A stretch of DNA of 64,000 nucleotides from Thalassotalea_H castellviae. GTDB lineage: Bacteria; Pseudomonadota; Gammaproteobacteria; Enterobacterales; Alteromonadaceae. The position numbers were made by a program, and so were the translations under genes. The notes below the pieces were generated by a model that did not search any database, had not been told where the DNA came from, and saw nothing but the letters and a program-made list of their open reading frames with translations. Shown one piece after another: positions 9,372 to 17,982 of this stretch. The stretch is taken from NCBI RefSeq assembly GCF_031846185.1, contig NZ_JAVRIF010000010.1, positions 89,613 to 153,612 of the forward strand. Reading direction: 5' to 3'. The first letter of the stretch is position 1; each line of letters opens with the position of its first letter.

Positions 9372-10340
9372 ATGCAACGACTTGCCCCAGCTTTACGTGA
9401 AGATAATGTCTCATTAGATTTAATTTCCCTAATAAAAACCATATTAGCGGCGACAAAAGAAATTTCCTTTCGTGTAAGCCAAGCGCACTTAGGCGGTTTA
9501 TTGGGTTCAACCTTAGATGAAAATATTCAAGGCGAAGTACAAAAAAAACTTGACGTTGTCGCCAATGAATTAATTAAAGATATATTGTTGGAGTCTGGAT
9601 TTGTTAAAGCAATATCTTCTGAAGAAGAAGATAATTCAGTTGCCGGTGATGAAGATGGTAAGTTTCTCGTTTCATTTGATCCATTAGATGGTAGTTCAAA
9701 CATCGATATTAATTCATTAATTGGGACTATTTTCTCAATTCATGAAGCAATTCCAGGCATGGCTGCTGATGATCCAGAGCAATTTAAACAAGCAGGTCAT
9801 AAACAAGTGTGTGCCGGTTATGTATTATACGGTCCGTCAACCATGTTAGTCATGACAACAGGTAAAGGCACGCATTTTTATGTGTTAGACAGAACCCATG
9901 GCGGTTTCTTACTAGTTGAACGCAATGTGCAAGTGCCACAAGACACCAAAGAGTTTGCTGTGAATATGTCTAATCAACGTTTTTGGCAAGCCCCTATGCA
10001 AAATTACATTAATGATTTATTAGCCGGAGATACTGGGCCGCGCGGCAAAAACTTTAACATGCGCTGGATAGCAGCAATGGTGGGGGATATTCATCGAGTA
10101 TTGCAACGAGGTGGGATATTTACCTACCCTGCCGACAGTAAAAATCCAGAGCAACCGTATAAATTACGGTTAATGTATGAAGCGAACCCAATGAGTTACC
10201 TTATTGAACAAGCGGGTGGTTTAGCTATGACTTCGAAACAACGCATTATGGATATTGAACCCGAAAGTATTCATCAACGCGTAGAAGTTATCATGGGCTC
10301 TAAAAATGAAGTTGAAGCCTGTTTAGCTTATTACCAATAA
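9372..10340 (+). CDS. fbp: Fructose-1,6-bisphosphatase, class I
   Basis: Gluconeogenic enzyme that hydrolyses fructose-1,6-bisphosphate to fructose-6-phosphate in the cytosol. The 322 residues include SSEEEDN and the metal-binding FDPLDGSSNIDIN near residues 105-118, GDIHRVLQRGGIFTYP, and the C-terminal YEANPMSYLIEQAGG substrate loop. Length and motifs match class I FBPase closely. Monocistronic: a hairpin follows the stop and the next gene has its own regulatory region. Confidence 0.97.
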   Translation: MQRLAPALREDNVSLDLISLIKTILAATKEISFRVSQAHLGGLLGSTLDENIQGEVQKKLDVVANELIKDILLESGFVKAISSEEEDNSVAGDEDGKFLVSFDPLDGSSNIDINSLIGTIFSIHEAIPGMAADDPEQFKQAGHKQVCAGYVLYGPSTMLVMTTGKGTHFYVLDRTHGGFLLVERNVQVPQDTKEFAVNMSNQRFWQAPMQNYINDLLAGDTGPRGKNFNMRWIAAMVGDIHRVLQRGGIFTYPADSKNPEQPYKLRLMYEANPMSYLIEQAGGLAMTSKQRIMDIEPESIHQRVEVIMGSKNEVEACLAYYQ

Positions 10341-10351
10341 ATTTTTTAAAT

Positions 10352-10392
10352 AAACCTGTCTGCACTTGCTAACTTATGATGCAGACAGGTTT
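10352..10392 (+). terminator. Perfect 13-base stem-loop after fbp
   Basis: Arms AAACCTGTCTGCA and TGCAGACAGGTTT are perfect complements with a 15-base loop, starting 11 bases after the fbp stop. There is no long T run after it, so it may end transcription weakly or protect the 3' end. Confidence 0.65.
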
Positions 10393-10493
10393 AGTTCACT
10401 ACTCTCTTTCAAAAAATCTAAAAACTGCTCGGCTAATTTTCCTTAAAATGTCAGCAAAACTATCGATATTCTGTTAAAAAAAACGTTATTTAA

Positions 10494-10507
10494 TTGACAT
10501 AAATCAA
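10494..10507 (+). promoter_or_regulatory. FNR-like (CRP/FNR family) site upstream of the gbsR-cydAB unit
   Basis: TTGACATAAATCAA matches the FNR consensus TTGAT-N4-ATCAA with one difference in the left arm. It lies about 72 bases before the first gene of a unit encoding a bd-type oxidase, which in related bacteria is commonly controlled by FNR/ArcA-type oxygen sensors. The match is seen; the control is inferred. Confidence 0.5.
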
Positions 10508-10578
10508 TAAAGGTTTACAATTTTCAGAAATTACTGAAAATTCAAAAATAACTAAAGGTTATTTTTGGGAGATAGCAC

Positions 10579-11121
10579 ATGACCGTCACACCAATGCAAC
10601 AATCACTTATTTCTCATTTTGGTGAAATGGGTTCTCGCTGGGGACTAAATCGCACTTTAGGTCAAATGTATGCATTAATTGTATTAACAGAGCAACCACT
10701 AAATGCAGATCAAATTAGCGATGCGTTATTAATTTCTCGCTCTAATGTCAGCATGGGAATTAAAGAATTAAAATCTTGGAATTTAATTAAGCTGCAACAC
10801 ATTCCAGGCGATCGCAAAGAGTATTTTTCAGCACCAAAAGATATTTGGGAAATAGCACGCACCTTAATTATTGAAAGAAGGAAGCGCGAATTAGACCCAA
10901 CGTTATCAACCTTCAGGGATGCGCTGTTACAAGATCCCGCCAACGAAGCAGATAAGTACACTCAACAACGTGTACAAGACATGCATGACTTAATGGAAAT
11001 GGTCACAATTTGGAGCACAGAGCTGCAAAACATGTCTTCAGATAAATTATCCACGCTACTTAAGCTGGGCTCAGGGGTTGGTAAAATTTTAGATGCCAAA
11101 GAAAGATTTTTAAGTAAATAA
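10579..11121 (+). CDS. GbsR/MarR-family transcriptional regulator
   Basis: A 180-residue cytosolic DNA-binding protein. The winged helix spans about residues 15-95 (LNADQISDALLISRSNVSMGIKELKSWNLI, then the wing HIPGDRKEYFSAP), as in GbsR-type regulators; the C-terminal helices probably dimerise. The ATG follows a GGGAG ribosome site. It is 15 bases upstream of cydA in the same direction, so it probably regulates the oxidase genes. The ligand is unknown. Confidence 0.85.
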   Translation: MTVTPMQQSLISHFGEMGSRWGLNRTLGQMYALIVLTEQPLNADQISDALLISRSNVSMGIKELKSWNLIKLQHIPGDRKEYFSAPKDIWEIARTLIIERRKRELDPTLSTFRDALLQDPANEADKYTQQRVQDMHDLMEMVTIWSTELQNMSSDKLSTLLKLGSGVGKILDAKERFLSK

Positions 11122-11136
11122 CGGAGTGCTACCGCC

Positions 11137-12546
11137 ATGTTAGATGTTGCTGCGGATCCAAATGAATTAAGCTTTATGCTGTCACGCATTCAGTTTGCAT
11201 TAAATATTAGTTTTCATATTCTTTTCCCGACTATCAACATAGCCTTATGTTGGATGTTGTTATTTTTTAAAGTACGTTATAACCAAACTCAAGATGAAAC
11301 ATGGCAACGTATTTATCGTTTTTGGGTCCGTATTTTTGCGCTAACGTTTGCCATTGGTGTGGTTACCGGTATCACAATGTCGTTTCAATTTGGCACAAAT
11401 TGGCCAGGTTACATGGAAACGGTTGGCAATATTGCAGGACCATTACTCGGTTATGAAGTATTAACGGCTTTCTTTTTAGAAGCTTCGTTTTTATCCATCA
11501 TGTTATTTGGGAGTGAACGAGTGTCTGCGCGTGTGCATACGTTTGCCACGTTACTTGTTGCTATTGGCACGACGATGTCAGCCTTTTGGATTCTCGCACT
11601 CGACTCTTGGATGCAAACCCCACAGGGTTATGAAATGATTGACGGCGTTGCTTATGTTACCAGTTGGCTAGAAGTTATATTTAATCCCTCTATGCCTTAC
11701 CGAGTTACGCATATGCTTTTAGCTTCGGGACTTACTGCTGCCTTTTTTGTTGCTGGAATTTCTGCCTATCGTATTTATAAAGGTGACCATAAACCTTCCG
11801 CGAAAGTGGCCCTTAAATTTGCAATTTTCGTAGCGGCTATCACCATACCCTTACAGATTTTTGTTGGCGATTTACACGGGCTAAATACGTTAAAACATCA
11901 ACCGGCCAAAATTGCTGCCATGGAAGGAGCTTGGCAAACAGAACAAGGGTTACCTTTAGTATTATTTGCCATTCCGGATGAAAAAGCCCGTGAGAATCAT
12001 TTTGAAATTGCTATCCCCAATTTAGCGAGTTTAATTTTAACTCATGATATCTATGGCGAAGTAAAAGGACTAAATGAGTTTAAAGGAGAGCACCCACCTG
12101 TTGCTCCCGTGTTTTTCAGCTTTCGTATTATGATAGCCGTTGGTTTAATGATGCTACTTGCTTCGTGGTTGGGTTGTTACTTTTTTATCTATAAAAAACA
12201 ATTTCCTGCTTGGTTATTAAAAAGCACCATAGCGATGACTTTTTCAGGTTGGGTAGCCACTATTGCGGGATGGTATGTTACCGAAATTGGTCGACAACCT
12301 TATTTAGTCAGCGGTTTACTCCGAACGCGAGATGCAGTTACCACAACACCTCCAGAAAATATTGCCGTTTCATTAACCATCTATGCATTAGTGTATGCAT
12401 TTGTACTTTTTGCTTATATCAGCACTTTGTTTGTTATGGCACATCGAGCAATTAATTTAGAACAAAAAGATTTAACACTTTCAGACATGCAAAACGAAAA
12501 ATTACTGGAAGCGCCTACTAAAGAATCAACCGGGAGTGCCTTATGA
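11137..12546 (+). CDS. cydA: Cytochrome bd-type (CioA-like) quinol oxidase subunit I
   Basis: Inner-membrane haem-bearing subunit of a terminal oxidase that reduces O2 with quinol. The 469 residues begin with LSRIQFALNISFHILFPT containing the haem b595 His, and include the QFGTNWPGY and LEASFLSIMLFG (GWxxxExGRQP-like later, GWYVTEIGRQPYLV) signatures. The Q loop between about residues 250 and 320 is short, as in the cyanide-insensitive CioA branch rather than E. coli CydA. The ATG follows a CGGAG ribosome site. It overlaps cydB by 4 bases. Spectral type (bd or cyanide-insensitive) cannot be settled from sequence. Confidence 0.93.
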   Translation: MLDVAADPNELSFMLSRIQFALNISFHILFPTINIALCWMLLFFKVRYNQTQDETWQRIYRFWVRIFALTFAIGVVTGITMSFQFGTNWPGYMETVGNIAGPLLGYEVLTAFFLEASFLSIMLFGSERVSARVHTFATLLVAIGTTMSAFWILALDSWMQTPQGYEMIDGVAYVTSWLEVIFNPSMPYRVTHMLLASGLTAAFFVAGISAYRIYKGDHKPSAKVALKFAIFVAAITIPLQIFVGDLHGLNTLKHQPAKIAAMEGAWQTEQGLPLVLFAIPDEKARENHFEIAIPNLASLILTHDIYGEVKGLNEFKGEHPPVAPVFFSFRIMIAVGLMMLLASWLGCYFFIYKKQFPAWLLKSTIAMTFSGWVATIAGWYVTEIGRQPYLVSGLLRTRDAVTTTPPENIAVSLTIYALVYAFVLFAYISTLFVMAHRAINLEQKDLTLSDMQNEKLLEAPTKESTGSAL

Positions 12547-13559
12547 TAATGCCAGAAAATGATTGGTTACCAGCGGTATTTTTAGGGTTAATGGCATTAT
12601 CGTTTTTAGTGTATGCCATTTTAGACGGATACGATTTAGGCGTTGGTGTATTACTACCAAGAGATACCCCGCTACAAAATAACCAAACGCATCGCGATAC
12701 GATGATATATTCTATCGGACCATTTTGGGACGCTAATGAAACTTGGCTGGTAATGGCGATAGGCCTGTTGTTAATTGCTTTTCCAAGTGCCCACTCAATT
12801 ATATTACAAGCGTTATATCTACCTACTTCTCTCATGTTAGTTGGTCTGATTTTACGCGGTATTTCTTTTGATTTTCGCACTAAAGCACCAAGCAAAAATA
12901 AAACAAAATGGGACTTAACCTTCAAAGCAGGATCATTACTTGCCACGTTAAGCCAAGGCTATATGTTGGGTCGTTATGTAACGGGTTTTGAAGACACGCT
13001 ATTTGGTTATAGTTTCTCTGTGCTCGCCAGTATTTGTGTTACTGCAGGCTATTGTTTTATCGGCGCAGCATGGCTAGTCATGCGAACAGAGGGAGAGTTG
13101 CAAATTAGAGCAGCAGCTTGGGCGAAAAAATGTAATTTATTAATGGCGATTGGTATTTTTGCGGTTTGTGTCACTAACCTGACGTTTAATCAAACGATTA
13201 TGGATAAATGGTTAACGTTTCCGCAAATATTAATCATGGTGCCAATTACGGTGTTATTTGCTTGTTTATTTGGCACTGTCCATATTTATTTAACAAAAGT
13301 GCCGATGAAAAATGATGTCGGTTGTTGGTATCCTTTTTTCTGTGCCACGTTAATTTTTATTTTATGTTTTATAGGCTTAGCCTATAGTTTTTATCCCTAT
13401 ATCGTTTGGCAAAAAATAACCATATGGGAAGCGGCAAGTGCCCGTAATTCTTTAATGTTTATTTTCGTTGGTGCCGTTGTCGTGTTACCAACTATCATAG
13501 CTTACACCATTTTTTCTTATCGAGTGTTTTGGGGTAAAACCACTAAGTTGAATTATTAA
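12543..13559 (+). CDS. cydB: Cytochrome bd-type (CioB-like) quinol oxidase subunit II
   Basis: Partner membrane subunit of the oxidase. The 338-residue product has about eight or nine hydrophobic helices and the family start FLVYAILDGYDLGVGVLLPR, followed by IGPFWDANETWLV. It overlaps the cydA stop by 4 bases (ATGA), giving coupled translation. I see no convincing cydX-like micro-gene in the 155 bases after the stop. Confidence 0.93.
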   Translation: MIMPENDWLPAVFLGLMALSFLVYAILDGYDLGVGVLLPRDTPLQNNQTHRDTMIYSIGPFWDANETWLVMAIGLLLIAFPSAHSIILQALYLPTSLMLVGLILRGISFDFRTKAPSKNKTKWDLTFKAGSLLATLSQGYMLGRYVTGFEDTLFGYSFSVLASICVTAGYCFIGAAWLVMRTEGELQIRAAAWAKKCNLLMAIGIFAVCVTNLTFNQTIMDKWLTFPQILIMVPITVLFACLFGTVHIYLTKVPMKNDVGCWYPFFCATLIFILCFIGLAYSFYPYIVWQKITIWEAASARNSLMFIFVGAVVVLPTIIAYTIFSYRVFWGKTTKLNY

Positions 13560-13714
13560 TTGAATTTACTGGGTTAAATAATCCCGTGAAGCATCAACTC
13601 AGTAATAAGTGGTTTATACATTAAACGAAAAAAGCATAAAAACAGCTGGTAAATTTTTACCTTCTCGATAAGTTTTTGCTAGAATAGCGGCAAATTAAGA
13701 AAGAGAGATTTACC

Positions 13715-14635
13715 ATGCCTAATTATGTTGTCGGACACAAAATCCCTGACTCAGATTCAATTTGTTCAGCTATTGCCCTTTCATACCTAAAAACAACGTT
13801 AGGTGAAGAAACAGTACCTGCACGTTTAGGTGAACTTTCACCTGAAACCTTATTTATTTTAGATAAGTTTGGTTTTGAACAGCCAGAATTAAAAATGAGC
13901 TATGCCGGTGAAAGCTTATATATTGTTGATCACTCAGAACGTACCCAAGGTCCTGATGACATTGATGACGCGACTATTTTAGGCATAATTGATCATCATA
14001 AATTAGGTGACATTACTACTTCTACTCCCTTAGAAATATGGGTTCGCCCAGTCGGTTGTACCAATACCATTATTAAAATGATGTATGACTTTCATAACGT
14101 TGAAATTCCTAAAAATATCGCTGGTGCTATGATGTGTGCGATTTTATCTGACACTGTTGTTTTTAAATCACCAACCTGTACCACGGCCGATATAAAATGT
14201 GTTGAAGCATTAGCAGAAATTGCCGGTATCGACGACCCACAAGCAGTCGGCATGGAAATGTTTAAAGTGAAGTCAGCTGTTGAAGGCACGCCGGTTCGTG
14301 ACTTAGTGCTTCGAGATTTTAAAGATTTCGATATGAACGGCAAGCTCATTGGTATTGGTCAACTTGAAGTGATTGACTTAGCTATTTTTGACGAGATGAA
14401 AGCCGACCTTGAAGCTGATATTGCCGCTTTAAAAGCAGAAGGTAATCGTCACAGTGTGATTTTACTGTTAACTGACATCATGAAAGAAGGCTCTGAAATG
14501 TTAGTCGTCAGTGACAATGCTGATTTAACGGAAAAAGCTTATGGCAAAGCAACCGTTGATGGCAAAGTATGGTTAGATGGCGTGTTATCTCGTAAAAAAC
14601 AAGTTGTACCACCGTTACAAGAATCTTTAGCGTAG
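13715..14635 (+). CDS. ppaC: Manganese-dependent inorganic pyrophosphatase (DHH family)
   Basis: Cytosolic family II pyrophosphatase that hydrolyses PPi. At 306 residues it has the N-terminal metal site VVGHKIPDSDSICSA, the DHS segment IVDHSE, the DHH motif GIIDHHKLGD near residue 95 and a C-terminal DHHA2-type substrate domain that includes the RHS of GNRHSVILLLTDI and the SRKKQVVPPL tail. Family II enzymes are membrane-independent and Mn/Co activated. The ATG follows a GAGAG ribosome site. Single-gene unit with its own terminator. Confidence 0.95.
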   Translation: MPNYVVGHKIPDSDSICSAIALSYLKTTLGEETVPARLGELSPETLFILDKFGFEQPELKMSYAGESLYIVDHSERTQGPDDIDDATILGIIDHHKLGDITTSTPLEIWVRPVGCTNTIIKMMYDFHNVEIPKNIAGAMMCAILSDTVVFKSPTCTTADIKCVEALAEIAGIDDPQAVGMEMFKVKSAVEGTPVRDLVLRDFKDFDMNGKLIGIGQLEVIDLAIFDEMKADLEADIAALKAEGNRHSVILLLTDIMKEGSEMLVVSDNADLTEKAYGKATVDGKVWLDGVLSRKKQVVPPLQESLA

Positions 14636-14675
14636 AGGCTCAATCGTTTTAACGTAATACAATAGAAATGTAGAT

Positions 14676-14710
14676 AAAGCTCTGTGACAAATAACGTTAC
14701 AGAGCTTTTT
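14676..14710 (+). terminator. Intrinsic terminator after ppaC
   Basis: Stem AAAGCTCTGT / ACAGAGCTTT followed by a T run, about 40 bases after the ppaC stop. Confidence 0.85.
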
Positions 14711-14944
14711 ATGTTCAGGATGAACGGTATGTCGTGGTGCCAAGGATGGCAATAAACGACAATGTTCAGGCCTCTCTTAGGCATCCTGCCTTTCAAGGCA
14801 TTAGTGCATCCATGCTCATTGAATTACGGTATGTTGAAATTGCAGGAGCATAATTTCGTGTATGTACGACAAGCCGCAGGTGTATTTCAAAATTGTTAGC
14901 GTGTTATATTAAGTCAGTAAGAATTAAAAAATACAGGGACTTAT
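14711..14944. other. Intergenic stretch without a gene
   Basis: Stretch of 234 bases between the ppaC terminator and the GNAT gene. It is slightly more GC-rich than its surroundings, with stops in all frames. Phrases such as GGTATGTCGTGGTGCCAAGGATGGC look like a worn intergenic repeat, but no second copy lies in the window. The GNAT promoter is expected near the right end. Confidence 0.4.
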
Positions 14945-15484
14945 ATGAACATTGAACACTCTCCTCGTTTAACCTATCGATTAATGGACGAGCATGATGC
15001 TGAACTTTTGTTTCAGCTCGACCAAGACCCACTTGTAATGAAGTACATCAGTAATGGCGAAATATCCTCGCGAGAAAAAATAAATGACGTGTTTATTCCT
15101 CGTATGCTGGCTTATCGAAATGCAGATAAAGGCTGGGGATTGTGGCAAGTATCGATCAAAGATAGCAATGAATATATTGGCTGGGTACTTGTAAGGCCCA
15201 TGTACTTTTTTTCTGATAACCCTGAGTTTGACAACCTTGAACTCGGTTGGCGATTTTTTCAATCGTCATGGGGCAAGGGCTACGCGAGTGAAGCCGCTCT
15301 ACACATCAAAAACACTTTGGCAACAAATAAAAATTATCGCGCTTTTAGTGCCATAGCCGATGAAGGTAATTTAGGCTCAATCGGTGTTATGAAAAATATT
15401 GGTATGTCTTACTTAAAAACATATCGACATATTGACCCGTTATTTGAATGTGATGTCTCGTATTATCAGATAACTAACCATTAG
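14945..15484 (+). CDS. GNAT-family N-acetyltransferase (RimJ/RimL-like)
   Basis: A 179-residue acetyl-CoA-dependent transferase. The fold is recognisable from TYRLMDEHDAELLFQLDQDPLVMKYIS at the N-terminus, LGWRFFQSSWGKGYASEAALHI (the acetyl-CoA loop, normally Q/RxxGxG/A) near residues 100-120, and AIADEGNLGSIGVMKNIGM near 140. The substrate may be a small molecule, an antibiotic or a protein N-terminus. A GGGAC ribosome site precedes the ATG. Oddly, its last 47 bases recur 2.4 kb downstream. Confidence 0.85.
   Translation: MNIEHSPRLTYRLMDEHDAELLFQLDQDPLVMKYISNGEISSREKINDVFIPRMLAYRNADKGWGLWQVSIKDSNEYIGWVLVRPMYFFSDNPEFDNLELGWRFFQSSWGKGYASEAALHIKNTLATNKNYRAFSAIADEGNLGSIGVMKNIGMSYLKTYRHIDPLFECDVSYYQITNH
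15432..15478 (+). repeat. Direct repeat, copy 1: 3' end of the GNAT gene
   Basis: These 47 bases match 17861-17907 with two differences (45/47). They cover the last codons of the GNAT gene. Copy 2 is not part of an intact gene. The 2.4 kb between the copies holds two AT-rich accessory genes. Confidence 0.9.
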
Positions 15485-15505
15485 TTTTCCTTGTTAAAAA
15501 CTTAT

Positions 15506-15706
15506 GCTAACCTGAACTCGATTTAAGAGATATTTAATCGGTTGAAATATACGAAAAAATCATTTCACTAAGTCTCTAGCTTGATAGTTATTCTTAATTC
15601 AAGGAAAATTTCGCGTCAATAGCTGGCCTATTGCAAGTAAATTTAACGTAGAAGTACGGAAAGTAGCTGCCAGAGAAATATTTGTAAAGCCGAGGTCAGG
15701 TTAAGC
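15506..15706. repeat. Imperfect palindromic MITE-like noncoding element, copy A
   Basis: About 200 noncoding bases with inverted ends GCTAACCTGAACTCG (left) and CGAGGTCAGGTTAAGC (right). The core includes CTCTAGCTTGATAGTTATTC and CGCGTCAATAGCTGGCCTATTG. Part of it recurs in diverged form at 17630-17768. The layout resembles a non-autonomous palindromic repeat; I recall similar phrases in other Alteromonadales but cannot check that here. No transposase is present. Confidence 0.6.
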
Positions 15707-15972
15707 TAATCAATTCAAAAATAAAATCAGCTAAAGGTGTGACTCTCACTTAATTTTTAAACATAGTTATTTTCTACGCTGAAGAATGGTGACTTTGGCT
15801 TTCATGTCTTTCTTAAAACTAGCCGAGAATAAGGATATTGATCTAATTATTGAAATAGCAGAAATATAGGTTTACACAAGCTTGTTATTAATGATTGGTA
15901 CTGAACCTAATGTTAATAAAAAAGAGTATTGAACATAAGTTGCGATCTCTTTGATTCAAACTTCTAAATATT

Positions 15973-16377
15973 TCATTGTCGAACTTTAAAATAGATTCGT
16001 TTTAAGATTGGAGGTATAAATGTAAAAAAGTAATATGCTAAAAAGGTAAAAGAAGTATATAAAGTGCAAAAAATATAATTCAAGCCGGTGAATTTATTAT
16101 CTTCAGCATAGATGTATAAAAATACAATTTGGCCTATCATAGTACCTAGAAGAACTTGTACAAAGTTTAACTTATTGATAAAAGAATAAAATGCTCCTGC
16201 AAAAATTAGCAAACCTACATATAAATTAAAATGCTCCCATAATTGAATATAATTACCCAAAGTTAATTTGTTTCCTAAATAATATATATTAGGCAAATAC
16301 CATATTGAAAAACCAATAAGACTAATCATAAATATTTTGATAAAGTAATGTAGGCAATACGTTAATATTTCATGCAT
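15973..16377 (-). CDS. Small integral membrane protein of unknown function
   Basis: A 134-residue product with four predicted hydrophobic helices (about residues 10-28, 48-65, 70-90 and 100-125) and a basic C-terminus (ILKRIYFKVRQ). No family is recognised. I chose the ATG at 16377 over the GTG 21 bases upstream because it starts immediately before the first helix; the ribosome site is weak for both. The gene is AT-rich and lies downstream of the phospholipase-like gene on the same strand, so the two may belong together, but a 98-base gap separates them. Confidence 0.6.
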   Translation of the reverse strand: MHEILTYCLHYFIKIFMISLIGFSIWYLPNIYYLGNKLTLGNYIQLWEHFNLYVGLLIFAGAFYSFINKLNFVQVLLGTMIGQIVFLYIYAEDNKFTGLNYIFCTLYTSFTFLAYYFFTFIPPILKRIYFKVRQ

Positions 16378-16475
16378 GTTTCTTTCTCTTATACCCACAG
16401 GGCGTTATTATAAATTTTATATTTTACACTTAGTTTTTATGTCACTAAGCGTAAAATATATAAACTTAAAGTTTT

Positions 16476-17420
16476 TTAAGGGTAAGTTAAAATGCAATTA
16501 CGTTCCAAAACATAATGCCCCCCATTACCGTCAGGAAACTGCCATAATTCACAAGTATAATGAATATAGTGTCCACCATAACCTCCTGTCTGAAGTCCCC
16601 CCATATTTCCATCAGACATACTCCCTGTAAAAACCCCTCCTTCGGTTTCACTTGTCTTTTGCAAATTATCTTTAAGAAAATCAGCTAACAAAGATGTACA
16701 TTCAGGAAAATCGCCAGGTGTAGCTAAGCAGAAATTAATAAATGCTTTATCCAAATGTGTTACTCCATGATAGTAAGCTGCTCTTGCAATAAACAAAGCT
16801 GAGTACACTTCCTGATCCTCACCAGATAAAAATTGTGCTTCAACTAACATATTTTCAAGAAATCCATCATCGCAAACACCCTTTGATGTCCCGGATTCAT
16901 AGCAACTATCATGTACAGAGCATGAACTAGGAAAAACCTCAGGTACACCTGAGCAATAATCAGGCGTACCTGAACTATTAACAATGATCGGAACTTGAAT
17001 ATAATTATTTTCTGGGGAGAGTTTAAGATTTCTAAGTGTATCTTCATTCATTGATGTATTGTTAAGTAATTGAATTAATTTATAACCAAATATTTTTTGA
17101 ATAGGATTTGCATTACTAATTCCTTTTCCATTATTAGAAATAGTAAAAACTTGCTTTAGCTTTAAATCTAACAAGAAATTAGCTTTCTTGTCTTTTTTAC
17201 TTGCAATACATTCAAGAGAACTAATAACATAGTTGTCACAATAGATTACATCTGAAAATTTTGTGTTTTCATTAAGTTCTATTAATAATTCAACCTGATT
17301 TTCAGCAATTCCTTTCAGAAGAAAGTCATTTGGAAGTAACCCTTCATAACTTTTAGCTTGGCTAGTTATTGAGAATAAGATATTTACTAGTAAAAAAATT
17401 AATATTATGTTTATATTCAT
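16476..17420 (-). CDS. Exported protein with phospholipase-A2-like HDxCY motif
   Basis: A 314-residue protein with a signal peptide (MNINIILIFLLVNILFSITSQA). Around residues 155-190, DYCSGVPEVFPSSCSVHDSCYESG followed by CDDGFLENML matches the phospholipase A2 active-site helix (CxxHDxCY with the His-Asp at about 170-171, and the second conserved Asp helix). This motif is seen in secreted bacterial PLA2s and in some toxin C-termini. The N-terminal about 130 residues are unrecognised; the C-terminus is Gly-rich with GGHYIHYTCELW and two Cys. It might be a lipase effector or only a structural homologue. AT-rich, in the accessory patch. Confidence 0.65.
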   Translation of the reverse strand: MNINIILIFLLVNILFSITSQAKSYEGLLPNDFLLKGIAENQVELLIELNENTKFSDVIYCDNYVISSLECIASKKDKKANFLLDLKLKQVFTISNNGKGISNANPIQKIFGYKLIQLLNNTSMNEDTLRNLKLSPENNYIQVPIIVNSSGTPDYCSGVPEVFPSSCSVHDSCYESGTSKGVCDDGFLENMLVEAQFLSGEDQEVYSALFIARAAYYHGVTHLDKAFINFCLATPGDFPECTSLLADFLKDNLQKTSETEGGVFTGSMSDGNMGGLQTGGYGGHYIHYTCELWQFPDGNGGHYVLERNCILTYP

Positions 17421-17629
17421 ATGTATTTTCCCTAATTTTATGAAATTTTAGATTAAGCAACGGAAATAAAATTTATTATTTATCGTTCTTGTTATTTAGT
17501 GGAAGCTCCTTTTCAAATAACATATCTAAGCTAGGAATCTTTCACCTAAGCAAATTTACTTTATGTATAAATAGTTATTTAGTCAAATTCTTAGGATTAA
17601 ATCCACAATGTTACGACTGAATTTTGTAA
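17421..17629. other. Noncoding AT-rich stretch upstream of the phospholipase-like gene
   Basis: About 210 very AT-rich bases with no open frame. It should contain the promoter of the phospholipase-like gene, reading leftwards. I see no clear operator or RNA gene. Confidence 0.4.
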
Positions 17630-17768
17630 TTACCCTAACTCGATCAAAAGCCATATAAGTAATTGAAATATAAAACTTTTACATTTCACTTGACCTCTAG
17701 TTTGATATTCCCACTTAAATCAAGACAAACACACGTGACAATAACTAGCCTAATTAAAGCATTTCCCC
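17630..17768. repeat. Diverged noncoding element, copy B
   Basis: Same order of blocks as the left part of copy A (15506-15706): CCTAACTCGATC, ATTGAAATATAAAA, CATTTCACTTGACCTCTAG, TTTGATATTC, AATAACTAGCCTA. Identity by eye is roughly 60 per cent, same orientation. The right inverted end is not recognisable. Confidence 0.45.
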
Positions 17769-17860
17769 TCTGAAGTTGACAAACTAGCGGCTTGACAGAA
17801 ACTCATTAAACCCATGTTTTTCTTAGTTAAATTAAAAAGATAACAATGAATATTGGAAAG

Positions 17861-17907
17861 TTGACCCGTTATTTGAATGTGGTGTCGCGTATTATCAGAT
17901 AACTAAC
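17861..17907 (+). repeat. Direct repeat, copy 2: orphan GNAT gene tail
   Basis: Matches 15432-15478 at 45 of 47 positions. Here the stretch has no upstream reading frame for the rest of the acetyltransferase, so it is a fragment, not a gene. Confidence 0.9.
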
Positions 17908-17935
17908 AACTAGTTTGTGCTCACTTCCAAAAATA

Positions 17936-17958
17936 AAAAGCCAGCGAATGCTGGCTTG
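17936..17958 (-). terminator. Intrinsic terminator after the M14 peptidase gene
   Basis: Stem AGCCAGC / GCTGGCT with a GAAT loop and a T-rich tail on the minus strand, 25 bases past the stop. Confidence 0.8.
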
Positions 17959-17982
17959 ATTAATTAACTAATTATTGCTTTA

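Noticed and set aside
13560..13714. A cydX-like micro-gene after cydB
   Set aside because: No frame with a ribosome site and a single membrane helix is present.
15787..15868. Short frame MVTLAFMSFLKLAENKD as a gene
   Set aside because: Only about 27 codons, no ribosome site, in a repeat-rich noncoding region.
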